A DNA stretch of 64,000 bases from Limisphaera sp049537155. GTDB taxonomy: Bacteria > Verrucomicrobiota > Verrucomicrobiia > Limisphaerales > Limisphaeraceae. The stretch spans positions 310,001 to 374,000 of the forward strand of contig NZ_JBMVQZ010000002.1 in the NCBI RefSeq assembly GCF_049537155.1, in the 5' to 3' direction. The notes below the pieces were generated by a model. That model did not search any database and was not told the DNA's origin. It was given only the letters and a program-made list of their open reading frames with translations. How positions within the stretch are numbered: the first letter of the stretch is position 1; each line of letters opens with the position of its first letter. The translations under genes were made by a program, and so were the position numbers. Of this stretch, positions 26,190-37,400 are shown piece by piece.

Positions 26190-28202
26190 TCAATCGAGCA
26201 TGGGTATGCCCAATTCACAGAAGTAGTTGAAGGTTGAATCGTAGAACTCTGCCCTGCGTGTCGGATCGTTGCGATCTCCGGGCGGTACAAAGATGACCAT
26301 GCCTTGGCGGGCGCGGGTGAGCAGGACACGATACGCATTGAGGACGTACTGCTGTCTCTCCCGGGTTCCGACTCTGCACCATTGGGTGCCTCGGAAATCG
26401 TAGCGCCCCCAGCCCTGAGCCTGATGCCGCAGGTCCGCGTCCCAGGCCACGCAGCTCCAGTCGAGCTCTAAGCCTTGGACTTGAAACTCCGTAGCGGCGT
26501 CCTCCAGGTAGTAGCTGGAGCGGATGTCGCTGCGGTCGTTGAGAAACCAGCAGACAGGGTCGACGCTCACCCGGATGTCAATTGCGTGCGGTTTGAGCCG
26601 CATGGCACGGGAGGATGCCAGTAGGCCGTATCGCTCGGAGCCGCGAGCCATGTGGCGGAGCCATTGCTTGGCCATGTTCAAATCACGCGTCAAAACGATG
26701 GGATACGTACTGCGGATGGATTCCCAGTGGTCGCGAGCGGTTTTGATGTCGCAATCCAAAAGGGCCTTCACGAAGGCCGACAGGTTCTCTGCACGGAAAG
26801 ATCGCATCGAAACCGCCAAGTGAAGGCACTCATCAAAGTGGGTGTTCGGACGCGATTGGATGAGCTGGAGGACTTGGCCGCTGGCATACTCGGTATCCGT
26901 GAGACGAGGCGAAATGTAGGCATGCCAAGCAGGGAACCTGGAGTTTATGGCCTCCAGCCACGCGCTGATACCGGCTTCACCCGTATGGATCTCTTGCCCG
27001 CCTCCGACCAGGCAAACGACGACCGCCCAGTCAGAGTGGCGGTCCATGCAAGAAATGAGGAACTCAGGTTCTGATTGGGTCCAGTCCAGTTTGCGGCGTT
27101 TTTGCCGCATGAATCGAGCGGTTTGAGTGGCGTCCCAAGCGCGCTGGGCCTCATCAAAGATGGCAACGTGTTCGGCAGGTGGTCGCAGGTCTAAATCTGC
27201 ATCATCGCGAAAATGGTGAACGTTTTGGATGAAGGCCTTAACCTGGGACAGCACGGTCTTTTTGCAAACAGCTGGATCCCGGTACTTCCGCCTGCGGATT
27301 TCGTCCCGGGCCAAGGCCTCGCGGAGGACCGCTACTAGGGGCCCGTTGCCCGAGAGGAAGACGGAGTGAAAGGCTGACTCCCTCTGGTGGCACCGCGTGG
27401 CGAGGTTGAGTCCGGCCAATGTTTTGCCGGCCCCTGGTACCCCGGTAACGAAGCAGATGACCTTTTTGCGCTCGGTGCGTGCTTCTTGGATGAGCGCCTC
27501 GAGCCGGGCCGACGTCGCAGTCAGGTTTTGGGCGCCCGCGTCGTTGCGAGCCAACTCTTCAACCGAGTGGTTTGCATAGAGGGCCCGTGCAGCTTCGATG
27601 ATCGTGGGCGTTGGCCTGTAGGCGCCTTGACTCCAGAGGATGGGGTCCAAGGGGTCCCCGCTGGCCAGAGCCATCACGCGGCTGAGAACGTCGCCGAGGG
27701 TTTTCGGGGCGCTGCCGATGGGGCGAAAAACCTTGTCTGCGTCATGTCGGATGTCGAACAAGAATGGTTGAGCCGCTGCTGTTGGGACCAGGACGGGCGC
27801 GATCCAGGCGAGGTGGCTCGTTTCGTGAAAGTTCTTGAGGTCAAGGGCGTAGTCCCAGACCTGATCGAAGGCCCAAGTGGCAAAGGTGTTTTCGCCCACC
27901 TTGAACTCGAGCACGAAAACAACAGGCCCATGGATGAGGATCGCATCAACACGGGCGCCCATCCGCGGAATCGCGAACTCCAGGAAGATCCAACCAGTAA
28001 ACGGCTTCAGTTGGTCGCGAAGGATACGGATTTCCTCCATCCACGCGTTTCGCTGGGCTTGGTCAACATCGAAAGTGCTGCTGTGAACGAGTTGCCCAAG
28101 AATGGCCGTCAGAGGGGTCCGGCAAAAAGTTTCAACAGGCGCATCGTACCATGCCCTTGAGAGTTTCGGGCGTCCGAGATCCCGAGTCACGCGAGCTTGC
28201 AC
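26190..28202 (-). CDS. DUF2075-type ATPase/helicase with N-terminal nuclease-like domain
   Basis: This is a 670-residue protein. Residues 20-150 resemble a PD-(D/E)XK nuclease: FLEF (Glu75), RVDAILIHG (Asp86), then VLEFKVGE (Glu99, Lys101). The second half is a superfamily 1-like motor of the DUF2075 group: Walker A at 254-261 (GVPGAGKT), motif II VAIFDEAQRAWD, and the terminal arginine-finger region YRVLLTRARQGMVIFVPPGD. This pairing suggests a nucleic-acid-processing enzyme; relatives occur in accessory and defence regions, so an anti-phage role is plausible but inferred. Start: GTG at 28202 (or 28190), chosen because the conserved part begins only 10-20 residues later. Its base composition is visibly lower in GC than the neighbouring genes, which points to horizontal acquisition. 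It stands alone; no methylase, toxin or transposase is adjacent. Confidence 0.8.
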   Translation of the reverse strand: MQARVTRDLGRPKLSRAWYDAPVETFCRTPLTAILGQLVHSSTFDVDQAQRNAWMEEIRILRDQLKPFTGWIFLEFAIPRMGARVDAILIHGPVVFVLEFKVGENTFATWAFDQVWDYALDLKNFHETSHLAWIAPVLVPTAAAQPFLFDIRHDADKVFRPIGSAPKTLGDVLSRVMALASGDPLDPILWSQGAYRPTPTIIEAARALYANHSVEELARNDAGAQNLTATSARLEALIQEARTERKKVICFVTGVPGAGKTLAGLNLATRCHQRESAFHSVFLSGNGPLVAVLREALARDEIRRRKYRDPAVCKKTVLSQVKAFIQNVHHFRDDADLDLRPPAEHVAIFDEAQRAWDATQTARFMRQKRRKLDWTQSEPEFLISCMDRHSDWAVVVCLVGGGQEIHTGEAGISAWLEAINSRFPAWHAYISPRLTDTEYASGQVLQLIQSRPNTHFDECLHLAVSMRSFRAENLSAFVKALLDCDIKTARDHWESIRSTYPIVLTRDLNMAKQWLRHMARGSERYGLLASSRAMRLKPHAIDIRVSVDPVCWFLNDRSDIRSSYYLEDAATEFQVQGLELDWSCVAWDADLRHQAQGWGRYDFRGTQWCRVGTRERQQYVLNAYRVLLTRARQGMVIFVPPGDRNDPTRRAEFYDSTFNYFCELGIPMLD

Positions 28203-28457
28203 GCGTACATTCTGATTCGGTTTCGGGTTGTGAGGGAAGGCTTTTCAGCGAATGGCCTGTTCCTGGGTGTGAAGGTGGTAGCCCTCGTACACCAGAGTTT
28301 TGCACAAAAAGGCTTGTTCAGGTGCTTGACAATCCTTGGTAAACCGCTACAAGGGAGGGCGCAGAGCTGATTGAAGAATGGTGTGAGCAGCTCTTATCGT
28401 GTGTCGGGTCATGGTGCCACCGGGGAGGCTGCAGGGCCGCAGTGATCGTGAGCCATT

Positions 28458-31400
28458 GTGAACGGGCCGGATCCCAGACGTGAGTTCGAGTTGGAGGCGC
28501 TGGAGCCGAGGATCCTCCTTTCGGCGGATGCGCTGGGCCTTTCCGGTCTGCGCTGGCCGGGGATGGCGGCGGAACCTTTTCCGGCAGATCCCCTCGCAAA
28601 GTCCAGTGACGTCCCTCAGTCGGAGGCGGTGGTTCGTTCGCCGGTCTCGTATGCCCCGAGTGCCGAGCTTTTCGAGGAAGCCTCGGGCGATTCATCCGAA
28701 GCGTCGGCAGGTCAAGCCTTGGGTCAAAGTGACACAGATTTCATGCCCGGGCGTGACCAGCTTGCCGGGGCTGAAGATGTGGTTTCCGGGGGTGATTCTG
28801 CGGGCGCGGCAGACGACGGGTTTGGTGGGTTGGGCTCTGCGGTTTGGGTGACCTTGGCAGGGGTGGAATCGGCGGGGTCGGCCCGGACCGAGTCGGTTGT
28901 GGATGGCTTCACCGGTGTGGCTGGGCCCGGTACGGAGGAGCCGGGGGCTGACCCGGTTGGCGGGGTTCCCGAGGTCGTGTCCGCGGATGCTGTTGTGGCT
29001 GTGGAACCGGACGAGGTCACCAAGGGGGTGGCAGCGGCGGTGGAGCTCGAGGACGGCGAGGGCGGGGGAGTGGATGCGGCTTTGTCTCCTTTGGCAGCGC
29101 AGTTGGTCGAGACCCTGCGGGCTGCAAACGGTCCACCGATCGGGGAGGAAGGGATCCACCTGAATCCTGATGAAGTGTGGGATTTGGGTGGGGGCACACT
29201 TTACCTGCAGGAAGGTCAGGTTTTGAGCGGCAACGGCACGATCTTGGGTGCCGTGGCCGGCAATGGTGTGATCCGGCCGGGCAACTCGCCGGGGCACATT
29301 GTTGTTTCAACCTTCCAACCCGGTCCGGATGCCGTCACAGAGATTGAGATCCAGGGACTTACGCAGGGAACAGCGTATGACTGGATCGAGGTCACCGGAT
29401 CGGCGGTCCTCGATGGAACCCTCAGAATTCTCTTTGATCCCCAAGGCGGTTATACCCCCTCGCTGGGTGACACCTTCACCGTAATTACCTGGCCGAGCGG
29501 GGGGCGTACGGGTGAATTTGCGCGTTGGCTGGGCACGGCTTCCATCCCCGGCCAACCTGATTGGGCCCTCGTCCCCACCTACACCGCCACGGGACTGCAG
29601 CTCCAAATCGTCGCCACGCCCACACTGGTGTCGGGTGCGGACACGGTCATCTTGAATGCCATTGACAAACTCGGTTCGGTGGCCGACGCGCTGGACGCCT
29701 TTGGCAGCTTTGCGCAAAACCTGCCGTTGATCGGGTCGGACCTGGGCAATCTGGCCAACATGGGTACGGGCCTGGTCAACGGGTTGAAGAACCGGCTGCA
29801 ATCGGTTTTGAACGCGCTGCCGTCGGCGGCGACGGTGACCCGGACGGTCGAAAGTTGGGATGGCACGACATTTGGCGGGCTGACCTTCCGCGTGCGTGGC
29901 GTTTTGGCACACTTTGGTTCAAGCAGTTCGGATCCGATGTGGTGGGATCTGGACCTGGAGCTGGAACCGGGCTCGGTGAACCTGGCGTTGCAGAACGTAA
30001 CGGGTGGGGTTTTCGGTGCGGTATTCAGCGGGGCGGCTCCGACGGTCACGGTGCAGAGTTCGATCGTTTTGGATCTGTCGGTGGGGCGGGAGGCGGCCGG
30101 ACTGATCCTGGAGGTTGACGAGATCGGGGCCAGGGCGTCGGTGAACGTCACGGGGTTGAGCGGGTACGGCTTTCATTTCAGTCTGCCCACCGGGTCGGCC
30201 GGTTTGAGTGGCAGTGGCGGGTCGGTGTTGATGGATGCGTTTGTGCGGGCGGAACCGGACGCCAGCGTCCTGACGGGCGGCCGCATCACGGCCGGTACGT
30301 TGGGGCAACTGGCCTCGGGTGGGATTGCGGTGGGCGATGCATTCAATTTCAGCAAGGGCGGGACGTTAGATGCGCAATTTCCGCTGTCCGGCTGGTTGAC
30401 GTTCGCCGGGTTCAGCCTGACCGGCAGTTACCGGGTGCGGGTGGAATCTTCGGACGTGTTTGCGGAGCCGCCGAGGCTGAGCCTGGACGTGAACAGTACG
30501 CTGGTTGTGATGGGGCAGACGCTCAACGGGTCGTTCACGTTCGAAGACACCGGGACGGAAACGATTCTGAAGGCGACGGGGGTGAACTTCCAATTGGGCA
30601 CGGGAGGCAACCGTGTGCTGAGTGTGCAGAACGGGTCGGGCACGTTCGTTCTGCTCGATACCGGACTGGCCGGGGTGCTGACGCTCGATTTCGATCTGGG
30701 TCCGGCGATTCCGGGCCTGGGGATGAGCGTGACGGGCCTGACGCTTTCGTTGAACACGTCGGCCGGGGCGGTCCCGACGGTGGGAGGGGAGACGGTGAAT
30801 CTGCCTGCCGGTCCGTATTTCCGGGTGTCGGGGGCCGGCACGCTGACCCTGGCCCAACCGCAGGCCTCCTTGAACGGGTCGTTCCTGTTCGAACCGCGCG
30901 ACGTGGACGGCGTGCCCGGGGACGAGGTGGCGGTGGCGGTGTCAGGTCTGGATTTTGTGTTCACGGATGGGACGGATCCGCTGTTGGAAGTGAGCGAGGG
31001 CACGGGTGCGTTGGTGTTTCTGAGCAACGGGCTGGTGGGGAGTTTGTCAGCGCAGGTCTCGGTGGCCGTGCCGGTGCTGAGCCTGGGCGGCACGTTCGAT
31101 GTGTCGCTGAACACGACGGGGACGGCTTTCAATCAGACGTTCATCGTGGGTGGGCGGTCCGTCACGGTGAACGTTGCGGCGGGGCCGTTGCTGCGGGTGA
31201 GCGGGGTGGGGGCCACCCTGACGGTACAGGGTATCGGGGTGAACGGGGATTTCGCGTTCGAACGGCGTCAGACCACGACGGGTGGCGAGTGGGTGGTGAC
31301 AGTGGCGGCTTCGAACCTTTCGCTGCAGTTCGGCGGTGTGGCGCCGAATCTGCTCGTGGTCAGCAACGGGACGGGTGCGTTCATTCTGACGGCGCAGGGC

Positions 31401-34400
31401 CTGGCGGGGACGGCCTCGGCCGCGGTGACGTTGACCGTCCCGGGTGTGACGTTGTCGGGCTCGTTTTCCGTGGAGATCAATGACGCCGGTGTGGCGGTGA
31501 ACGAGACGGTGACGGTGGGAGGTTCACCCGTGACGGTAAACCTGCCGGCGGGACCGTACCTGCGGGTGGGCGGGACGGGGGTGACGCTGGGCGTGTTTGG
31601 TGCGTCGTTGACGGGCAACTTCGCCTTCGAACAGAAGACCAGCGACAGCGGCGACCGGCTGATTCTGGTGACGGCCTCGCAGGTGTCGTTCACTTTTGGG
31701 ACCGGCCTGCTGACGGCCAGCAACGGGTCAGGTTTCTTCATGATCACCGACGCCGGCGTGGCTGGGCAGGGGCAGATCACGGTGGCGGTGGCGGCCTTCG
31801 GCAACACGTTCTCGCACACGTTCGACTGGAGTTTCAACACGACGGCGAGCTCGTTCGAGCAGACGGTGGGCAATCCGACGAGTTTGAACCTGCCGGCCGG
31901 GCCGTTCCAGAGGCTCGATTCCGGTCCGGTGCCGGTCAACATCCAGGTGCAGGTTGGTTCGTACACGCAGACGTTGCAGGGGCGGTTCGTGCTGGGGCTG
32001 GTGCCCGGGAGCACGCCGTACGTGACGGTGGCGGCTTCGAATGTGACGGCGACGTTGGGGGCGGGACCGGTGAGTCTGACCGTCTCGGGTGGGTCCGGTG
32101 CGTTCGTGATCCACTCGACCGGCCTGGCCGGCGAGGTGAAGGTGACGACGGCCGGGTTGTCGGGTGCCGGTGCACTGACGCTGACGGCTCAGAACCTGCG
32201 GTTGCGGATCAACAACACGGGAGGGGACGTGGGCGTGCCGGATCCGGTGGTGGTCCCGGTGAGCTCGGTTCCGGCCGAGGACGTTTCCATCCAGTTCCAG
32301 GGGAGTTACTACCACGACTTCCTGGGTGTTTCGGGCACGGCCCAACTGGGCGGCCTGGCGGGAGCGGTGGTGTTGGGGGGAGACTTCACCTTCGAACGTG
32401 CGGTGGTGGGCGGCAGTCCGGTCATCAAGCTGGGCGCCTCGGATCTGCACTTTGCCTTGAAGGCGGGCAGCTTCACCGTGGTGAGCTTCGATCAGGGGCA
32501 GGGGGCGTTCTTGATCACGGGTGGCGGCATTGCGGGCGAGGCGGATTTGCAGTTCGAGACCGGGGTGGTGGGCTTGTCCGGGGCGATTGCCCTGCAGGTG
32601 AACACGACCGGCGCCGCCGTGAACACCACGGTGACGGTGGCCGGCGGGCCGCGAACACTGAACCTGCCCGCCTTGTTGGGGCTGCAGGTGCGGGTCCAGG
32701 GCAATTTGCACGTGGGATCGTTCGCGTTGCCCTTCGACCTGATCGTGCGCGTCAGCGGCGGGACGGTGGAGTTTCGCGACGCATCCAATCAGTTGCTCGT
32801 CTCCGTGGACAGTGCGGGCAACATCACGTTGGGGCCGCCGCTGGCCTCGCTGGCCAACTTCGATTTCGCGCGGGCCAACCCGTTGGAATGGGTGACGCTG
32901 CTGCGGCAGCTCTGGCAGTGGTTGGACAGCTTCCAGAATTCGAGCCTCTTCGACATCACCCTGCCGTTTACCGACGGTGTGAAACTGGGGGAGGTGCTCA
33001 ACTGGACGCAACTGTACACGGACGTGCTGTACAAGTTCATGGTGAGCGTGGAGCTGCAGTCGCGGTCGGTGTTTGAGACGACGGTGCATTCGGGGCCCCT
33101 GAGCGGCGCGCAATTGAAGATCCGGCTCAATGATGGGCCGGTGCAGACGTTGACCGTGACGGATACGGTGGGCAATCCCAACAGCCGGACCGGTACGGAA
33201 CTGGTGCAGCTGCTCAACAACGCCATCAACGCCGCCGGTCTGGCGGGGTCTCTCGTGGCGCGGATCAACAAGAACAAGCAGGTGGTGATCGCGTTGCGCG
33301 AGGGGGAGATCGCCAGGAACACCACGCTGGTGCTGGTGGATGCGGATGCGCAGGCTGCGTCGCTGGGGTTTGGTCCCGGGGACGGCAACACCGGCACGGT
33401 GGATCAATCCGCCGTGTTGGTGGAGCGGTTTGGTACGGAGGATTTCTTCCCTGCGATCGCCGATGTGTTGAACGACGGGCAGTTGGACGGCGACGGCGGG
33501 GTGCTCTACGACCCGATGCGCCGGATGTACACCTACACGGTCAACAAGTCGGCCACGTACAACACAAACGACCTGTTCGGCACCGGCACCGTGCCGTTCC
33601 GGTTCGACACCGCGTTGGGACCGATCGGCGGCGCCTCGGTCACCGGCGCCCTGCAGTTCCAGGTGACGGTCGGTTTCCAGTTCACGCTCGGGTTCGACCT
33701 GGGCGCCGCCGACGTGCCGCGTGTCTTCTTTGGAAACGGGGTGCCCGTGCCGGTGCACGGGCGACTGACCGCGGACGCGCATTTCGGGATTTACCTCAAC
33801 GACGCGGAACCCAACCCGCTGGGGACGTTCGGGCAGTTGTTCCCCATCACGCTGACCGCGGCCCAGACGGCCGACAACAACAGCGTGAGCGACCTGGCCG
33901 CCGACCTGAACGCCGTGTTGGCCGGTGTCCCTTACGGGTCGGGCACCCTGGGCGATGTGCTGGTGGCCCAGCCTGCGGGCGGCACGGTCGTCTTGTCCGC
34001 CCGGGCCGAACAACTGGGGATCGTCAACCGCATCGTCATGATCGCCCCGCGGCAGGATCCGTTGACGACCGAACTGGGCTTTGGAGACGAGATCCTCGAT
34101 CTGGACAACGATCCGGGCACCACCACGGATCAGGTGTCCATGACGGTGGCGGTGTCGCCGATGCGTGGACTGTTCATCGAGGATGCGTCCCTGCAGGCGT
34201 CGGTGGACATCGGGACGGTGGCGCCGGGCATCCAGGGCACGCTGCGGCTGGGTTTCGTCGAGATCCAGACCACCGGGGGCGCCTTCGGAACGCGTGCGTA
34301 CGACGGCGTCACTCCCGCACCGATCACGGCCTCGCTGAGCCTGGAGAATCAAACCACCGGCGAGACACGGTTCTACATTTCGGAACTCTTCCAGAACACC

Positions 34401-37400
34401 TCGTCCGATCGGATTGCCAATCTGGTGCCGGCCTTCCAGTTCCATGGCAGCTTCCTGGCGCGTCTGGACAACATCAGTGTCACGGGCCTGGGCTTCTCGT
34501 TGCCGCTGACCAATCCGGAGATATCCGTCTGGATCCCCGACATCACCCACCTCGATTACAACCCGGATCCGTATGATCCGGCGACCAACCCGCACGGCAT
34601 CTTCGTGACCTATCCGTCGTTGGGGAGCCTGGAGAACCTGACGCAGTTGAACTTCGGCACGATCGTGCGGGCATTGCAGGCGGTGGCGGACAACCTTTCC
34701 TCGCTCAGCGCTTTTTCCTTCCTCGACGAGCCGCTGCCCTTCGTGGACCTGAGCGTCCATGACATGCTCGATTACGCCGGGCAGATCGCGCAGTGGTTGG
34801 AGGGTCTCTCCGCCGCGGGTTCGCAGCAAACCCTGCAGAACACGCTGGCCCAGCTGAAGCAGCAGCTCGACACGTTGTTCAACCTCGATCCGGGCATCCT
34901 GACGATTTCACTGGATGAGAACGGCGTGCCGGCCGGCAGCCTGGTGACCTCGGGCGGCAGCCCGAGCCAGCCGAGCTCGCTCCTGATCAACTACAACGGG
35001 GACAACAACGCCTTCCGGATCACCGCCAACACCAACGGCGCCGCGCTCAACGGCACCGTGGTGCGGATTCTGGGCGATTCGACCATCCAGGATGCCACCG
35101 CCCGGGCCGCCTGGGATGCCGGTCAGAAACTGCTGACGATTCGGATCCAGCCGGGTCGCACCACCGCCTCGGCCATCGTTTCGGCGATCAATGCCCTGAG
35201 TTCGCCCTGGAACGCGGCGCTGGCCCCACCGGACAATCCGGCCTCCGGCAACGACGGCACCGGTACGATCTCCACCGCCGCACTCAGGTTCTCCCTCCAG
35301 TTTTCCACGGCCTACTCGGATCTTCTCCCCTTCAACCTTGACCTTCAGGATCTGCTCCGCCACGTGGCGGGCGACAACCCGACACTCCGCTCCTTCCTCG
35401 AGCTCGCGACGACGCTCGTCCAGATCAAGGGCGAGGGCCAACTGGCGGTCAGCGCCAGTGCGCAGCTGCAGTTGGATTTCGGCTTCGACATCACCGATCC
35501 GCTGCGGCCACGGCCGTTCCTGGCCGACACCACCGGAGCGACGGTGCTGGCGCGTGTGGCCGGCACGGAGATCGAACTGGAGGCGTCCCTGGGGGCGGTG
35601 TTCGGCATCTTCATCAAGGACGGGACGGTGACCCTGGACCAGGACGGCGATCCTGACACCGGTCCCACGCAGGGCGATCGCGGCGCGGTCTTCCGCCTGG
35701 GCCTGCAGGATCCGAACGGTGACGGGCGGTTGTACTTCGACGAGGATTGGCTGAACGGCGAGGTGGTGGACCTGCAGTTGGAGGGAGGGGTAAGCGCCCG
35801 GCTGCCGGTGTTCGCCCCGTTGGAAAGCACGCCCCTCGGCGGCAACGCCGACGTAAACGGCGACGGCTATCCGGACAACCACCTCGTTGTCGAGATTCCG
35901 GACCTGGTGCGGCTGTTCATCGAGGAAGCCGTCTCGACGCGCGCCTCGGGCGCCGGCAAGGTGGTCCGGTTTGCCGGACTGCACAACGATCTGCTGATCC
36001 AGAGCAACGGCACGATCACCAACTACCGCATCGTTTTCCTGGACACGCTGAGCGGGGACACCGCCAGTGCCTCGTACAACCCCTCAACGAAGACCCTGAC
36101 GGTACAGATCGACCTCGGCACCACGCGGGCCGTTACCGCCCTGTCGGCCATTCAGTCGGCGGCCGGGGCGGGCGGCGCTTTTGGCTCCAGCGCGTTGACC
36201 GCCGATGATGACGGCGATCCCCAGACCACCGGCAACGACGGGACCGGCGTGCTGGAAAACGTCTTCCTGGTCACGCCCGACTTCGGCGCGCTGTTCGACG
36301 GCCTCGAGCTCTGCGACGTCATTGCCAACAGCCTGGACGAGATCCTGGCGGGGCTGGATCGCTTCCTGGGCCTGATCGAGGACGGGTTGAACACGGTGGT
36401 GTACAACACCGAGCTGCCGCTGATTGGAGACGGGTTGAAAGGTGCGGCGGATTTCATCGGCGGTTTCCGCAACGGGCTGTTGCGGGAGTTGCGTGCGGAG
36501 ATCGAAGCCGCCGGCGGCAACGGGCTGACGGCGGTCGAGAACGCCATCAAGAAAGCGCTCTGGAACTCGCTGGGCCCGGGCGGATTGAACCTCCTGGTGG
36601 ACGCCGCGACGGGCGACCCGCTGGATCCGAGCGCCGGGTTCAGTCAGCTCGATGTGGTCCTGGATTGCGAGACCGGCCTGGTGGTGAACATCCGCCTGGC
36701 GCGTGAGATTGCCCTGCTGGACACCACGCAGAATCCCATCGATTTCAACATTGGCATTCCCGGCTTCGGCCTGGCGGTGGATGGCAACGTGGTGCTGTCG
36801 CTCGGGTTTGACTGGAAGTTCGGCTTCGGTGTGGACCTGACCAACGGGTTTTACTTCGACACCTCCGCGCCGGCCACGGATCCCGAGCTGATGATCTATT
36901 TCCGGGCCGAGATCCCCGGTCTCCACGCCAGCGGCCAGTTGTTCTTCCTGCAACTGGACGTGATGGATGATGCCGACCAGCCCAGCTACTTCGACGGCAG
37001 CTTCCGCGTGGATCTGAAGGATCCCAACCGGGACGGCAAACTCACCATGGCCGAACTGTTCTCCAGCGGCACGCAGTTTGGCGACGTGTTGCATGCCGTG
37101 CTCGGGGCCACGGCCTGGGTCAACCTGGATCTCATCGCAAGTTTCGGCGGCAACACCGCCTTTCCGCGGGTGCTGGCCGATTTCACGCTGAGCTGGACGG
37201 CCAACACCGACCAGGGTGTCACCAAGCCGGTCATTGACTTCACCAACATCCGGCTCGACCTGGGCACGTTCGTCAGCGATTTCCTCGGCCCGATCCTCAA
37301 GGAGATTCGGAAGGTGACCGAGCCGGTCCAGCCGCTGATCGACATCGTGACGATGCGCCTGCCGGTGTTGTCCGATCTGGCGGGCCGGAAAATCACCATG

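Noticed and set aside
31728..34829. 1033-residue minus-strand open frame inside the giant gene
   Set aside because: It is the antisense of a high-GC gene read in one frame; composition is Arg/His/Gly/Gln-rich with no fold, start context or family.
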